Assembly: GCF_040954645.1 (NCBI RefSeq)
Contig: NC_092806.1
Coordinates: 161,258,328 to 161,322,327 of the forward strand
Direction of reading: 5' to 3'
Source: Diabrotica undecimpunctata
Taxonomy: Eukaryota; Arthropoda; Insecta; Coleoptera; Chrysomelidae
DNA length: 64,000 nt
Shown: positions 35,538-46,260 of the stretch, piece by piece
Position numbering within the stretch: position 1 is the stretch's first letter
Layout: the number at the start of each line of letters is the position of its first letter
Notes under the pieces: model-generated
Databases searched by the model: none
The model's input: the letters and a program-made list of their open reading frames with translations, nothing else
What the model was told of the DNA's origin: nothing
Position numbers and translations under genes: made by a program

Positions 35538-36043
35538 TATTGTAGTTTGAAGTATCTATTAGTAATTAGAATTTATCTAAAATTTATTCAAACTTCAAAC
35601 TATAACATATTGATGGTTGCTACTGTTATTATTGTTATAATTTTAATATATCCAATTTTTAAATATTGCTGGCTGCTGTCATATTTAGACAAATATCTCA
35701 AGTTACATTGACTGCTTTGTTCCGACTTCCGTCCTAACATGTCACTATTGTCATTTCAATTAGTTGCTATCAACAAGTCCTCGTAGACACTTTGTCTCAG
35801 GACTAGCAACCTCCGGTGGAGCCTTACGTTGCCATATTATCAATTCCTGTTGTAACTTAAAAATCTTAGTATATAAAATCAGATAATGTAACTTAAATTT
35901 AATTTAACGCCATTTAAAGGTTCTTTACCCACATATTTAGTAGCTCAAAACATGTACATCCAGTAAGTATTAACTACATTTTTGTATTACCCTTGATCAA
36001 AATTTGTTTTCTTTAATTAAAGTGGTTATACTTTTAGGATAGC

Positions 36044-36076
36044 ACTGATGATGGAATATTAATTCTTAAAACGTTT
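36044..36076 (+). other. Hammerhead-like core, Penelope-type tail
   Basis: CTGATGAT, stem GGAAT/ATTCT with a short loop, then TAAAAC. The GAAA box is degenerate (first G changed to T). The same tail is found at 37725 and, with an intact GAAA, at 45181-45210. Confidence 0.35.
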
Positions 36077-36501
36077 TGCGATGTAGCTCCATAGGGTGTT
36101 TAATATCTTTTATTAAGGAATTTTTAAATAAATTTTTCAAACTCTCTTAAATTATAATTTATTTGGAACTTACAAAACAAATTATAATTTTTTATTACTC
36201 TAAATACTCACTGGCCTTACAGAAACTATTTTAAAACAAACCAAATTCTAGCTTTTTAATCATGTCCCAAATATTTTTTTAGACAAACAGTGGAATATTC
36301 TCTATACTGGGCATTTTTAATAACTTTCTAACAATAACAATATTGCAAAGGTTTTAGAATTTTTGCAAAGGTGTATGATACTGATAAAAATACGGCGTAG
36401 CCTGATCTTGATTATTCTAATCGTAACAAAAATAAAATAAATAATATCACAAATGAACAAGGCAGAGTTGCAGAAGAAATAGCAAAGAAATCTGCAAAAA
36501 C

Positions 36502-36601
36502 NNNNNNNNNNNNNNNNNNNNNNNNNNNNNNNNNNNNNNNNNNNNNNNNNNNNNNNNNNNNNNNNNNNNNNNNNNNNNNNNNNNNNNNNNNNNNNNNNNN
36601 N
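36502..36601. other. Assembly gap (100 N)
   Basis: Exactly 100 N, the customary size for a gap of unknown length. Sequence on the two sides overlaps in content (see the duplicated segment), so the gap may be false. Confidence 0.99.
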
Positions 36602-37724
36602 TATACCTTGAAATATCAATTAAATTCAAACTTATCAAAACAACTACGTATAGCTCGCGACAACAAGTATTTCACAATAACTTTCGATTATTAAAAGCCT
36701 TTTAAAATTACTACATTTATTAATGGTTGTGGACAATAATATATTACACTCCTTTCTAGAAACAGTTTGTTACGGCCTTGAATGTTGCAGACTTGCAGCC
36801 ACAGCTACAGATACAGAAGGAACGGGATGATAACATTGAGGGTTCGGGGCGGTTTATGAGGGTGTGGGGGCGGGTATAGATATTGCTGGTTAGTTTCCGA
36901 GTCATTAGGCCAGATAGGCGGAAAATTGGGCTCTGATGCGTTGATATTACAGACGAAAGGATCATTGAAGTTTATACAGAAATAGCTAAGAGCCGAGTCG
37001 CGGTCTGAGGCCTGCACGAGGGATTTTATTAAAGAAACGAAATGAAAAGTGAAAGCGATTTTTCTTATTGCTATTGAGGAAAATGATGCGAATGTCGAGA
37101 ATTTTGTTTGTGTATATTGAAAATTCCGTTTGAAATTTATTAAAAGGAAAATGTAAGAAAATTCAAGTGTGATGTATATATAAGAAAAACCTCAAGAAAT
37201 TCAGTTCTTTTTAGAACAAATTAACTTAAAAATTAAATATATTAAAAAATAAATTAAATAATTCAAATTATAACAATAATAACAGTAGCAACCATCAATA
37301 CAATGCTACTGTTATTATTGTTATAATTTTAATATATTCAATTTTAAATATTGATGGCTGCTGTCATATTTAGACAAATACCTCAAGTTACATTGACTGC
37401 TTTGTTCCGACTTCCGTCCTAACATGTCACTATTGTCATTTCAATCAGTTGCTATCAACAAGTCTTCGTAGACACTTTGTCTCAGGACTAGCAACCTCCA
37501 GTGGAGTCTTACGTTGCTATGTTATCTATTCCTGTTGTAAGTTAAACATCCTACTATATAAAATCAAATAATGTAACTAAAATTTAATTTAACAACATTT
37601 AAAGGCGTTAACCAAAGTATTTAGTGGCTCAAAACATGTACATCCATTAAGTATTAACTACATTTTTGTATTACCCTTGGTCAAAATTTGTTTTTCTTAA
37701 AAGTGGTTATACTTTTAGGATAGC

Positions 37725-37757
37725 ACTGATGATGGAATATTAATTCCTAAAACGTTC
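37725..37757 (+). other. Hammerhead-like core, second copy
   Basis: CTGATGAT, stem GGAAT/ATTCC, then TAAAAC. It differs slightly from the copy at 36044. Confidence 0.35.
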
Positions 37758-38133
37758 TGCGATGTAGCTCCATATGGTGTTTTAATATATATATACCTTT
37801 TATAAAGGAATTTTTAAATAAATTTTTTTAGACTTACTTAAATTAAAATTTGTTTGGAACTTACCAAACAAATTATAATTTTTTATTTCTCTAAATACTC
37901 ATTGGCCTTACAGAAACCATTTTAAAACAAACCAAATTCTACCTTTTTAATTATTTCCCAAATATTTTTTTAACAGACAAACAATGGAATATTCTCTATA
38001 CCGGGCATTTTTAATAACTTTCATTGTCTAACAATATTGCAAAGGTTTTAGAATTTTTCCAAAGGTGTATGATAATGATGAAAATACGGCGTAGCCTGAT
38101 CTTGATTATTCTAATCGTAACAAAAATAAAATA

Positions 38134-39928
38134 AAAAATCGGTTGCCTGTAAAGTCGGTTTTACGGGCGAAGATTTTACGTGACAACGTCTTTTTCTCGG
38201 TAGAATATTTATTGATATGAATATTATTAAATTGCACAATAGGAACAAGGAATTGAATGAAAATAAGAATTGCATAAATTTTAACTATAGAAATATATTT
38301 TGTTTACTAAAACATTGTACATGTAAACTTAAACTTAACTAATTTCTATTTGAGTGATTTTGTTGAGGATAGGACGATGATAGGAGAAATAGCATCGCAC
38401 CAGCGGACCGATCATGTTTGAGTGGGAGAGAGACGCAAGGCATTCGCCGGTCCGGCAGGCCTCTCTCTCGTTCGGTGACTCATCGTAACAGACGTGAGCG
38501 GGCGTTACACTTTTTCATGAGTGACTCCGAGCCACAACCTAATTTAAGACGTTGTCACGTCAATAATAATAAGTACAGATAATGTTATGTGACGTTCACT
38601 TCTGATTATATATATTTTAATATTTTTAATTTTAAAGAATCAATTTGAAAATCAAAACACTTATTCAGATCGAAGGTTCAAATTTTTGCTAAATAAATTT
38701 GAAATTAATTAAAATTTGTAAATGTAAATGGTAAAGTTGAAAATTAAAACATTTACTAAAATTGGAATTTGAAATTCTTGCTAAACACAGTTAAATTCTA
38801 ACTCCGCGCGTGGTGATTGGTCGGTTTAGTTCGTTTGTTTGGTCGCCCTGTTTTGACAGGTTAGAAGTTATAATTTGTTATTTTAAATGTTTGACTAGCA
38901 ATACGCGCTGTTTCTTCTCAATCGACTGAATTACGATTGATTGCAAAGTGACTTAAACTAATAATTTACTTAACACTATCAACATTTGTCAATAGTATGA
39001 CATAACCTATAAACTCAGTTTCTCAACTTTTGTGTCAATCTAACAATTAATCAATCAATCATAGTTTACGATAATGAAATATTAGTGTACAATTATTTAC
39101 CTTTATTGTTGTAGTTGTTGTAAATGACGAATCTAAGCACTCAGTGATGCCACTCCTCACGATTTATCGTGAGATCTCACGAATTGAAGACAAATCTCAC
39201 GATCTCACGATTAAGGTCTTACATCTTACGATTTTTAAATTTTTTTTAAATTTCAAGTGTTTCTAATAAAATGCATGGAGGAAATCAGCTTTTTTTAGAT
39301 TGTCACCTTGAAATATCCATAAATTGACTGTATTTTTGTATCAAAGTGGGCTACTCCAATTAACTCAACTAATATACACAAAATAATATAAACAAAGCTT
39401 AAAAGGTTCTTTATGCTTTGAAAGTGGTTTATAAACAACTGAATTGTAATGTATATTTTACCGCCTTTAATAAATATGAAGTATAGACTAAATTTTGTGT
39501 AAAGAACAAACATTCAACAGACCTAATAGTAAAAACATATTGATTTAAGTGTGAATTTGAGATAATGTGCTGACAAAATGTTAAATCCTAAGAAAACAAA
39601 ATTATGTTTTTATGTATATTCATTATACTTAATACTCTTGGGTAAAATACCTCATATCATATATGTCTTTAGACACAGTTAATAATTTTCATTGAAGTTT
39701 AAACTATAAAGAATGTTTACAATCCAACTTTAGCGATTCAACGCGCCTAATTCTCTAGTGCCGCGCGCAGCGGACCGATCATGTTTGAGTGGGAGAGAGA
39801 CGCAAGGCATTCGCCGGTCCGGCGGGCCTCTCTCTCGTTCGGTGACTCACTGTAACAGACGTGAGCGGGCGTTACACTTTTTCTTAAATGACTCCGAGCC
39901 ACAACCTAATTTAAGACGTTGTCACGTC
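38134..39928 (-). mobile_element. Composite A+B element with two 5' ends and one 3' end
   Basis: Read on the minus strand: a family A 5' end (39928 to about 39733), a unique stretch (39727-39146), then the family A interior (39145 to about 38566, matching 24670-24910), then a complete-ended family B copy (38561 to 38134) with a 125-bp internal deletion replaced by a few bases. The A 3' end is absent; the B 3' end is the outer 3' end. The duplicated segment copy 1 (near 36446) is the empty site, so the entire 1.8 kb is absent there. It appears to have moved, or been created, as one unit. Confidence 0.75.
39155..39240. repeat. Cluster of TCTCACGA motifs
   Basis: At least six occurrences of (A/T)CTCACGA or its inverse TCGTGAGA within 85 bp inside the composite element. 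Possible protein-binding array or foldback. Confidence 0.5.
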
Positions 39929-39983
39929 AAAAATATCACAAATGAACAAGGCAGACGAAATAGCAAAGAAATTTAGAAAAACT

Positions 39984-40780
39984 TATATCATAAATCTATA
40001 ACTGGGACAGAATATTTACTAAGTTTCGGTGATAAGGATAATTAAATTATTATTTGACCGTCTGAAAGAAATAAATAATGCCACTTTTAAAACACCTTTA
40101 CACATTTTTAAATTCTGTAAAAGTTTCCAAGAAATTATTTTTAGTGTCATAAGTGTGTACAAAAACATATCAGTCTTTTCGTTTATTGATTATTTTTAGG
40201 CCGTGCCAATAAAATAACTCCCACAGTAATCTTAACCTAAATATTCAGCATTTTACCCTCTGTACAAAACAACTGTTAAACCTTCGACTAGAAGTTACCG
40301 CTGTTGTGACTAAAATTGTATGTGAATTTTGTTTGCAAATATAGAAGATAAAATCTCTTAAAAGAAGCGCTGTCTCGTTTGTTTTTTTAATTTCACTTTC
40401 GTCACGTTTTGCTCAACATGTTCCCAGAGGCTGTTCGGAATACACCAAGTAACGGTGTCCTCCGTTTAAATACCCTTTTTATAAAAAGGAATATATTTTG
40501 ATTTAATTTCATTTATCACTGAGAAGTTTAGATATGTAGTTGACGTTGTTGTGTCTCCAGACCCCTGATATAGGGTAAGCTATTTTTTGTTGATACCTTT
40601 TTATAATTCCTTATCTTTTTATGATTTCGCCTATTTTTACATTCCTATTTTCTCATTTAATTATGGTTCACCGTTATTACAAAGCCGGTTTTCGGTTTAA
40701 TCCTAATTAAATCCGAATCACCCAGATACTACCACAAACTTTACCTATTGTTCAAAGAGAGACCGATCTCAGAATTCGTG
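39984..40780. other. Gene-free stretch
   Basis: No recognisable feature; T-rich near 40380-40640. Confidence 0.4.
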
Positions 40781-40784
40781 TAAC

Positions 40785-41060
40785 TTTAGAGGCTTCGATG
40801 GGGTGGTCATGTAGTAAAAATGAAGACTGAAATATTTTCAAAAAGAGCCCTAGATAGTAAAAATCAGGGCGCAAGATCAAAAGAAAAGCCACGGAATAGG
40901 TGGGAGGATGAAGTGGCAGCGGACGCACAAAATTTGCTAGATGTGAGAACCTAGAGAAGATCGGCGCGGGCCCGACAAGGTTGGGGGCATAGTTTGGAGG
41001 AGGCCAAGGCTCGATTTGAGCTGTAGCGCCATCGGAGAGAGAGAGAGAGAGAGAGAGAAA
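40785..41060 (+). pseudogene. RTE-type C-terminal tail ending in (GA)n
   Basis: Translation reads RWGGHVVKMKTEIFSKRALD, KPRNRWEDEVAADAQNLLDV and, after a stop, WGHSLEEAKARFEL before a stop. This is the characteristic C-terminus of RTE-like ORFs. It is followed directly by a (GA)n tract (41037-41058), probably the element's own microsatellite tail. Everything upstream is missing. Confidence 0.75.
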
Positions 41061-41634
41061 TCTACGTTAATCTATGTAGTCCCAGCCTATCTAATGTTTT
41101 GCCATAATTGGCAATCGAGTTTTCCTTGAGTTGAATATGGACTCAACCGTGTATCCAGGAATTGGCTGCACAGAAAGTAAACGTTTAGCCGATTCGTGTC
41201 CAGCTCAAAGATTGTGAGTACTCTTCGCCGTAAGTGCGAGAGACTGGTTGAAGACATTTTTTTGTTGCCCATGTATTTATAATTATATCATGATAGTTAT
41301 TGTTCTGAAGCTCTTTTCTGGTAGCGTTTTAAAGTAATTACTATTTTATTGGGAACAAGCTGCAATTGTGGCTTATTCCCATTAAAATAGTTTTCACATG
41401 ATTTTTATATTACATATTTAATTTTAAATAATAATTTTTGTGCAAGTAGCTCATATTAAGCATGTTTCATCGGAATGTATTAACGAATTAATTTTTTTTT
41501 AATCTCTTTTGGATATTTATCATTTAATATTATGTTTTGGTTCGTTTGCACAGTTAATCCAGTGCATACAGGACATTAGATTAGTTCTCCTGTTACATTA
41601 TAAATATAATGATATGTCATCGGATATATTTTAT
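41061..41634. other. Gene-free stretch
   Basis: No recognisable feature; 'ttattgggaacaagctgcaat' near 41350 is not identified. Confidence 0.4.
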
Positions 41635-41935
41635 TTGGTTATTTGATATAGTGATGATACTTGATATAATTGATATCTTCTTGTTATTGCTTCGTCTTCT
41701 TTTCGAAGGTTGGCGATCCAAATGGCAATTGTAGCTTTGGAAACTGCTGCACGAAAGATTTTTGTGGATGAGCGGTCAGACCATCTCTTTAGGCCTTTCA
41801 GCCATGAGTTCTGGCGTCTTCCAACTAAGGAACCTTTTTCTGCATCTTCCTCTCCTCTTCTTCTTTGACCAATGGGTCTATCAAGGAGCGTTTTTCTAGC
41901 TGGGTCATTCTCAGACATCCTATCTTAATATATTT
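41635..41935 (-). pseudogene. RTE C-terminal fragment
   Basis: The minus strand reads SLVGRRQNSWLKGLKRWSD, then IFRAAVSKATIAIWIANLRK. This is the same terminal block found in the fuller RTE copy at 51268-53629 (RRRNSWLKNLREW...AVSKIRIALMIANLR). A frame from the ATG at 41916-41918 is open, but it is only the 3' end of the element. Confidence 0.8.
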
Positions 41936-43265
41936 TAGAATATCTGGTTGGATTTGGATACCTCAGGGCATGTCGGTAAAAGAGATTGATACTAGTATAA
42001 CCCAAGATAAAACTTATGGAGAAATGTAATTAGGAAAACCGTCCACTCATAGGGATAAAGTAAAAGAAAAGGATGACAGGCGATATCGACATTTTTATAG
42101 GCAAATTGTATTGTACTTTTAATATCTATATATTGCGTCATGATTTCGTTTACAATAAAAAATCGAAAAAGCACAGATGAAAAGATCTTGTACTTGACGA
42201 TCTTTAAAAGTTTACGAACCGGACATTACTACGACACAATAAATAAAGTGTCCACAATTAACTCGAATTACATCATTATATCAATATAACACTAAATAAA
42301 TTTCCTCGGCCATAAAAGCCCAAAAGGGAATGACCTCTTTGTTAACAACCATCCTAGAAATAACTTTTCACAGCTTCCCTTCCACTCGTAACGCGACTAA
42401 TTGTTTACGGAACCGAATTAGAGCGATAAAAATTTTACGAACCTTTCCAAAGACTCCATAAAAGAGTGTCGAGTATATATACTGCGGTACACTAACTTCT
42501 TTGTATGCCGTGGGTCATAAAAAAGCAGTGACCTTATGTAAACACCCATTAAAGGAACGATATGATCGACTGGCGTGGAGAAATGTCTGTTGGAGAGATT
42601 ATCCTAACGGTTGTAAAAATTTCGACGAAATTTTTTGAATGTTTTGTTTCAGTTTAATTTTTTTAGAATCTACTTTATATGGTTCTTTCTTCTCAGACCC
42701 TTTTTCAATATTCCATTTATTCCTAATACCTGTACTAGATATTGAAATAAATTTTCGTTCTATGATTATACCCTCCAAATATATACACATTTTCAGAAAG
42801 CTTCTTTATGTACAAATATTTAATTGTTAAAGTATTTAACCCTTAACTGGAAAAGTCTTGTCTGTAAGACAATTTTTCAATAAGCATTTGTTTTTTTTTG
42901 GGCTTTAGAACTTACCTATTTAGTCAATTTTAGTGTTGAGAAATAATAAATGAAAAATTGCTAATATTAATATTCTAATATAATTAATACTAAGAAAATA
43001 AAAAAGTGTATACCTATCTATACTAATAATTGCTAGTGCAAAAAGTGTATCTATTCGAGTAAAAAAAAAACCTCATAAAATCCCTATAACTGAATCAAAC
43101 AAAAAGAGACAATGACAAGAAAAAACAAATATCAGGAAAACAGGGATACTCACTTCTCGTCCAGGGACCCATCAGGACATTTGTTTAAGACATTAATAGC
43201 AATAGGTCACGGAAAGAAATAACAATTGTGTTAAAACAAAGGTTAACGAGCTTAGCTAAGATTGA
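41936..43265. other. Gene-free stretch
   Basis: No gene recognised. At 42838 a TTAACCCTTAACTGG motif resembles a piggyBac end, but no partner is found. The region is otherwise unremarkable. Confidence 0.4.
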
Positions 43266-43582
43266 CTCATCATCATCATCATCATTCAATCTTCGCTTAT
43301 CCACTGCTGGACATAGATCTAACTCATAATTTTCCATCTATTTCGATCTTGTGCCTCTTGCATCCAATTCCTATGACAACGTTTTAGGTCGTCAGTCCAG
43401 CGTGTTGGTGGACGACCTCTACTTCGGTAGGCATCATCTCTTGGTCTCCATTCCAGTATCCGCTTTGTCCATCTATTGTCTGTCATTCGAGCCACGTGAC
43501 CTGCCCAGTTCCATTTTAGTGTTGCTACTCTCTCTACTGCATCAGCCACTCCTGTTCTTTGTCTAAGATTGACTACAGACAC
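43266..43582 (-). pseudogene. RTE-type C-terminal tail with (ATG)n end
   Basis: The frame reads RQRTGVADAVERVATLKWNW, AGHVARMTDNRWTKRILEW and GRPPTRWTDDLKRCHRNWMQ. The tail is a (CATCAT)n tract at 43267-43285, that is (ATG)n on the element strand. It closely matches 62092-62680, so both belong to one family. 5'-truncated. Confidence 0.85.
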
Positions 43583-43648
43583 ACATTTGCATTATGTATA
43601 AATTTAATCAGACACTCATAGACTTTTTTATTATCAGTAGCCAATAGG

Positions 43649-43860
43649 TTATTTATTTGATATGGAGGAAATATTTGCAGAGTTTGCAAGTTGTTTAAAT
43701 TCCTGTATTCTAAAGATATTTGGAACACTCAAAAAATATGTGGTTAGGATCTCCTTGTTCTTGACAAGTTTCGCATAAGTCTGAATTGTATATTTTGATT
43801 TGTGCAAGATGAGCAGGATAACAAGCGTGGCCAATCTCAATCTTATTAAAGCTGATAAAT
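43649..43860 (-). pseudogene. Non-LTR C-terminal zinc-knuckle fragment
   Basis: The minus strand reads NKIEIGHACYPAHLAQIKIY, then SDLCETCQEQGDPNHIFFEC. A C-x2-C...H...C motif after a conserved IGH block marks the extreme C-terminus of I/jockey-type ORF2 proteins (compare CEVC...HFLIQC at 17330-18937). Nothing upstream survives. Confidence 0.65.
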
Positions 43861-44075
43861 TGCGTTAGGCTTTCACGGCCATCGTCTAACTTATTAAACT
43901 GTTTATTCGGGCTGTTGGGCCGTTGTCTTCTGTTGAGATTTGTTCTCGACGTTTCGCCAACACTAGGGGTTGGCATCTTCTGGAGATGTTGATGCTTCCC
44001 TTGTAAGCAGAAACTGACGACGCGTTGTACTACGGAGGCAATATTTATAATTCCCACTCGCCTCCCCTCCACTGG
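43860..44075 (-). mobile_element. Penelope-type tail with hammerhead-like core
   Basis: The minus strand contains CCAGAAGATGCCAAC, a loop, GTTGGCGAAACGTC (43983-43947). A 6-bp stem lies between an AGAAGA box and a GAAAC box, as in other Penelope 3' tails. It forms a chimeric open frame with the neighbouring non-LTR fragment that has no biological meaning. Confidence 0.5.
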
Positions 44076-44244
44076 TTTCGGCTTGAGGGGGCGTGTCGTT
44101 GTTTATAGTAGCTTTTCTATCTCCGTGTTTGGCGGGAAGGGCGTTTGTGGATTTTAATACTGGATACCAGTATTAAATAAAATAATGGTTTTTATCAAAA
44201 CCAAAATTATTCAAAGCGGAATCAAACCCGGAAAACTACAGAAA

Positions 44245-44248
<4 letters not shown>

Positions 44249-44309
<61 letters not shown>
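44249..44309. repeat. (AT)n microsatellite
   Basis: About 60 bp of AT dinucleotides. Confidence 0.95.
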
Positions 44310-44310
<1 letters not shown>

Positions 44311-45125
44311 TATTTGACACGTAGGCCACAGAATTTAATTAAGCCATCCCATCACTCCCAACTTAAAAAAACTTCCCATCTTCATAATTCCATCGGTTTA
44401 CTCCCTGGAATTAATTCTCTATCCGAACACACACATCACCGCCAAACCTATGCAACCGCAACCTTAATTAAACAGCGTCCTGTAATATTCCTGTCGCTAA
44501 CAACGTTTCTACAGTGACCACGATGGAACTGTATAAAAATCTGCTTGAATAGGAATGCGGTTTGCCATGAAGCGATCAAATAATCACCTATTTTTGCAGA
44601 AGATACTAATAAAAAAAATTGAGATGACAAGACAAACATATTCTAACAACATTCTGATTAAGTGGCTGCTGAAAAGTTTTGTTTTGTAAATTTTAGTTCT
44701 TGTGGTCTCTTATTATGAAAAACTGCCAGACTATTTATAGCAACAGTTCGTTTTCCACATCTTTCTGAAGTATTTTCGTAAATATAAAGCACGAAGAGCT
44801 TATCTGTCACAAGAACTAGGTTAACTTTATTTATTTTCAAACTTCACACGGTTGAAAAGAGACGTTTCTGTTCAACGACTAGATTTGTATCCGAAACAAT
44901 TCCCATCTAAAATTAAAAAAAAATAAATAAATACTTAGTGTATTTTTGAACCTTCGCAGCATCCGTTCTGTATCTTTGCCAAATATTAGTAAACTTGCGA
45001 CAATATTATACTTAAAGGAGCCAAATAATTTTTCTACTAACTATATAAATAAATTTATTAGGAAACTGGTTTATTATTATATTTACTAGTGGAAGCTTTT
45101 GTTTCTAAAAATTTTTAATGAAAGA
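44310..45125. other. Gene-free stretch
   Basis: No recognisable coding sequence or paired repeat. Confidence 0.4.
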
Positions 45126-45129
45126 ATCC

Positions 45130-45480
45130 TTTATAAAATGTATATTAATATAAAAACTCTATCGAGTTACATCAAAGAATGTTTTCGGAATAACTATTCC
45201 ATCATCAGTGCTCTACATTTACATGTTTGATGATAAAAAACTAGAATGTAACCAAGAGGCAGGAATTAAAAATAGAAGAATAGAGTTGATATGACAAAAA
45301 AACAGATAACTTTCCAAATTCTCCCGAGAAATATCTGTCCAATGATATGCCATACATGGTCTATTCCCTTTAAATTATCCACTTTAAATTAAAGGTTTGT
45401 GATACTGACAGGGAGAAGATTGATATATGACAGACATGTGTTTTAACATTTTTACAAAATGAAGTGAATATTTCCAAATA
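45130..45480 (-). mobile_element. Penelope-type tail, minus strand
   Basis: The minus strand carries CACTGATGATGGAATAG, TTATTCCGAAAAC (45210-45181) and 'tgatgtaactcgatag'. The tail at 36044 and 37725 is the same but diverged. Here both boxes of the hammerhead-like core are intact. Coding sequence is absent. Confidence 0.5.
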
Positions 45481-45836
45481 TCAGGATGGAATCTTTTAAG
45501 TGACCAACCTTAGCACGATTAGCACCATCTATTATAGATACGAATAAATCATGGACATTACAGAAAAACAGGAAACCAAAATAAAAGTCATAGGAGTACG
45601 AATATTGCTCGAACGATCACATTTAAACAACAAAACAAGATCAAATTAGAAACAAGAAATTAGACAACAGATAAATCAAGAACCTCCACAAACAAGAAAA
45701 TCAGCAGTGCTTACAGTTATTGCTGATGTATTAACAAGTTTAGAAAACATTGGTTTTAATTATTTGAACAACACTTTACTACACATTAGATGAATAATAT
45801 ATAATACTATGTAAATGTACAGAAATATGAACTTAC

Positions 45837-45920
45837 CTGTACAATGCTTTTAGTCTGCTTAGTGATATCATCTGTAGATCCTTGGGCAGACCTAGGCGTT
45901 TTAATACACCCAGGAAACAT
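45837..45920 (-). CDS. Candidate first coding exon of a host gene
   Basis: On the minus strand an ATG (45918-45920) begins 28 codons starting MFPGCIKTPRSAQG and ending DDITKQTKSIVQ. They end exactly at CAG|GTAAGT, a consensus splice donor (45831-45836). An in-frame TGA lies 18 bp upstream of the ATG, so the start is well defined if real. The exon is phase 0. Upstream sequence (45921-46260) is unusually non-repetitive and more GC-rich than the surroundings, as for a 5' untranslated region. The last residues weakly recall the N-terminus of kinesin light chain, but this is not enough to name it. The next exon would lie further left or outside. It could be a chance open stretch. Confidence 0.4.
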
Positions 45921-46260
45921 GCTGATAACGTAGTCTCAGTTAAACAAACAATAAAAAACTACTTATGTCACATTATGGCACCCACTAACGTTTAACAATT
46001 TCTCTATTTAACACCCCGTGGTTTTCCATTTTCGTTTTTATCTTTCAAGAGAAAGTCCCGTCGACGGTGCCTTGGCAAATCCCGCTGTTATCCCTCCATA
46101 ATCCGCAAATTAGCTTCCGTCCATTTATTGAGCATTGTCTAGCACTTGGCACTTCACTGCGTAAGAGTTACCATTGCGAGAAATTAAACCGAATCAAGTT
46201 TTAGGAGAGTTCGAGCTTAGAGCGGAGTTTTCAGAACTTTTGTGCATGGCGGCTGAAAAT
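45921..46260 (-). promoter_or_regulatory. Possible 5' untranslated / promoter region
   Basis: Unique, moderately GC-rich sequence upstream of the candidate exon, with no transposon similarity that I see. No TATA box is convincing. Its role is inferred from position only. Confidence 0.25.

Larger units (their letters stand above)
32188..36501. repeat. Duplicated segment, copy 1 (left of gap)
   Basis: Without the mariner insertion (32886-35535), this segment matches 36602-39983 without its composite insertion. It begins 'tataccttgaaatatc' and ends 'gcaaagaaatctgc' at the N gap. Differences are scattered substitutions and small indels plus a shortened palindrome in the other copy. The segment includes a GC-richer block (32340-32640, 'gggttcggggcggtttatg') and a Penelope-type tail (about 35700-36180). 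Its start-to-end relation to the other copy is exactly what overlapping contig ends would give. Confidence 0.9.
36602..39983. repeat. Duplicated segment, copy 2 (right of gap)
   Basis: It begins at the gap with 'tataccttgaaatatc', matching 32188 onwards, and goes through to 'gcaaagaaatttag', matching the sequence that ends at the gap on the left. It lacks the mariner but carries the composite A/B element (38134-39928) at a point that is uninterrupted in copy 1 (around 36446). A palindrome centre of about 100 bp present in copy 1 is absent near 37300. Confidence 0.9.

Noticed and set aside
41037..41058. GA repeat as an independent microsatellite
   Set aside because: Its position right after an RTE C-terminus makes it more likely the element's tail.
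42838..42855. TTAACCCTTAACTGG as a piggyBac end
   Set aside because: No matching inverted partner or transposase fragment within several kilobases.
43710..44072. 120-codon minus-strand frame as a single gene
   Set aside because: It is a chimera: the first half is a Penelope-type tail in an arbitrary frame, the second half a non-LTR C-terminus.
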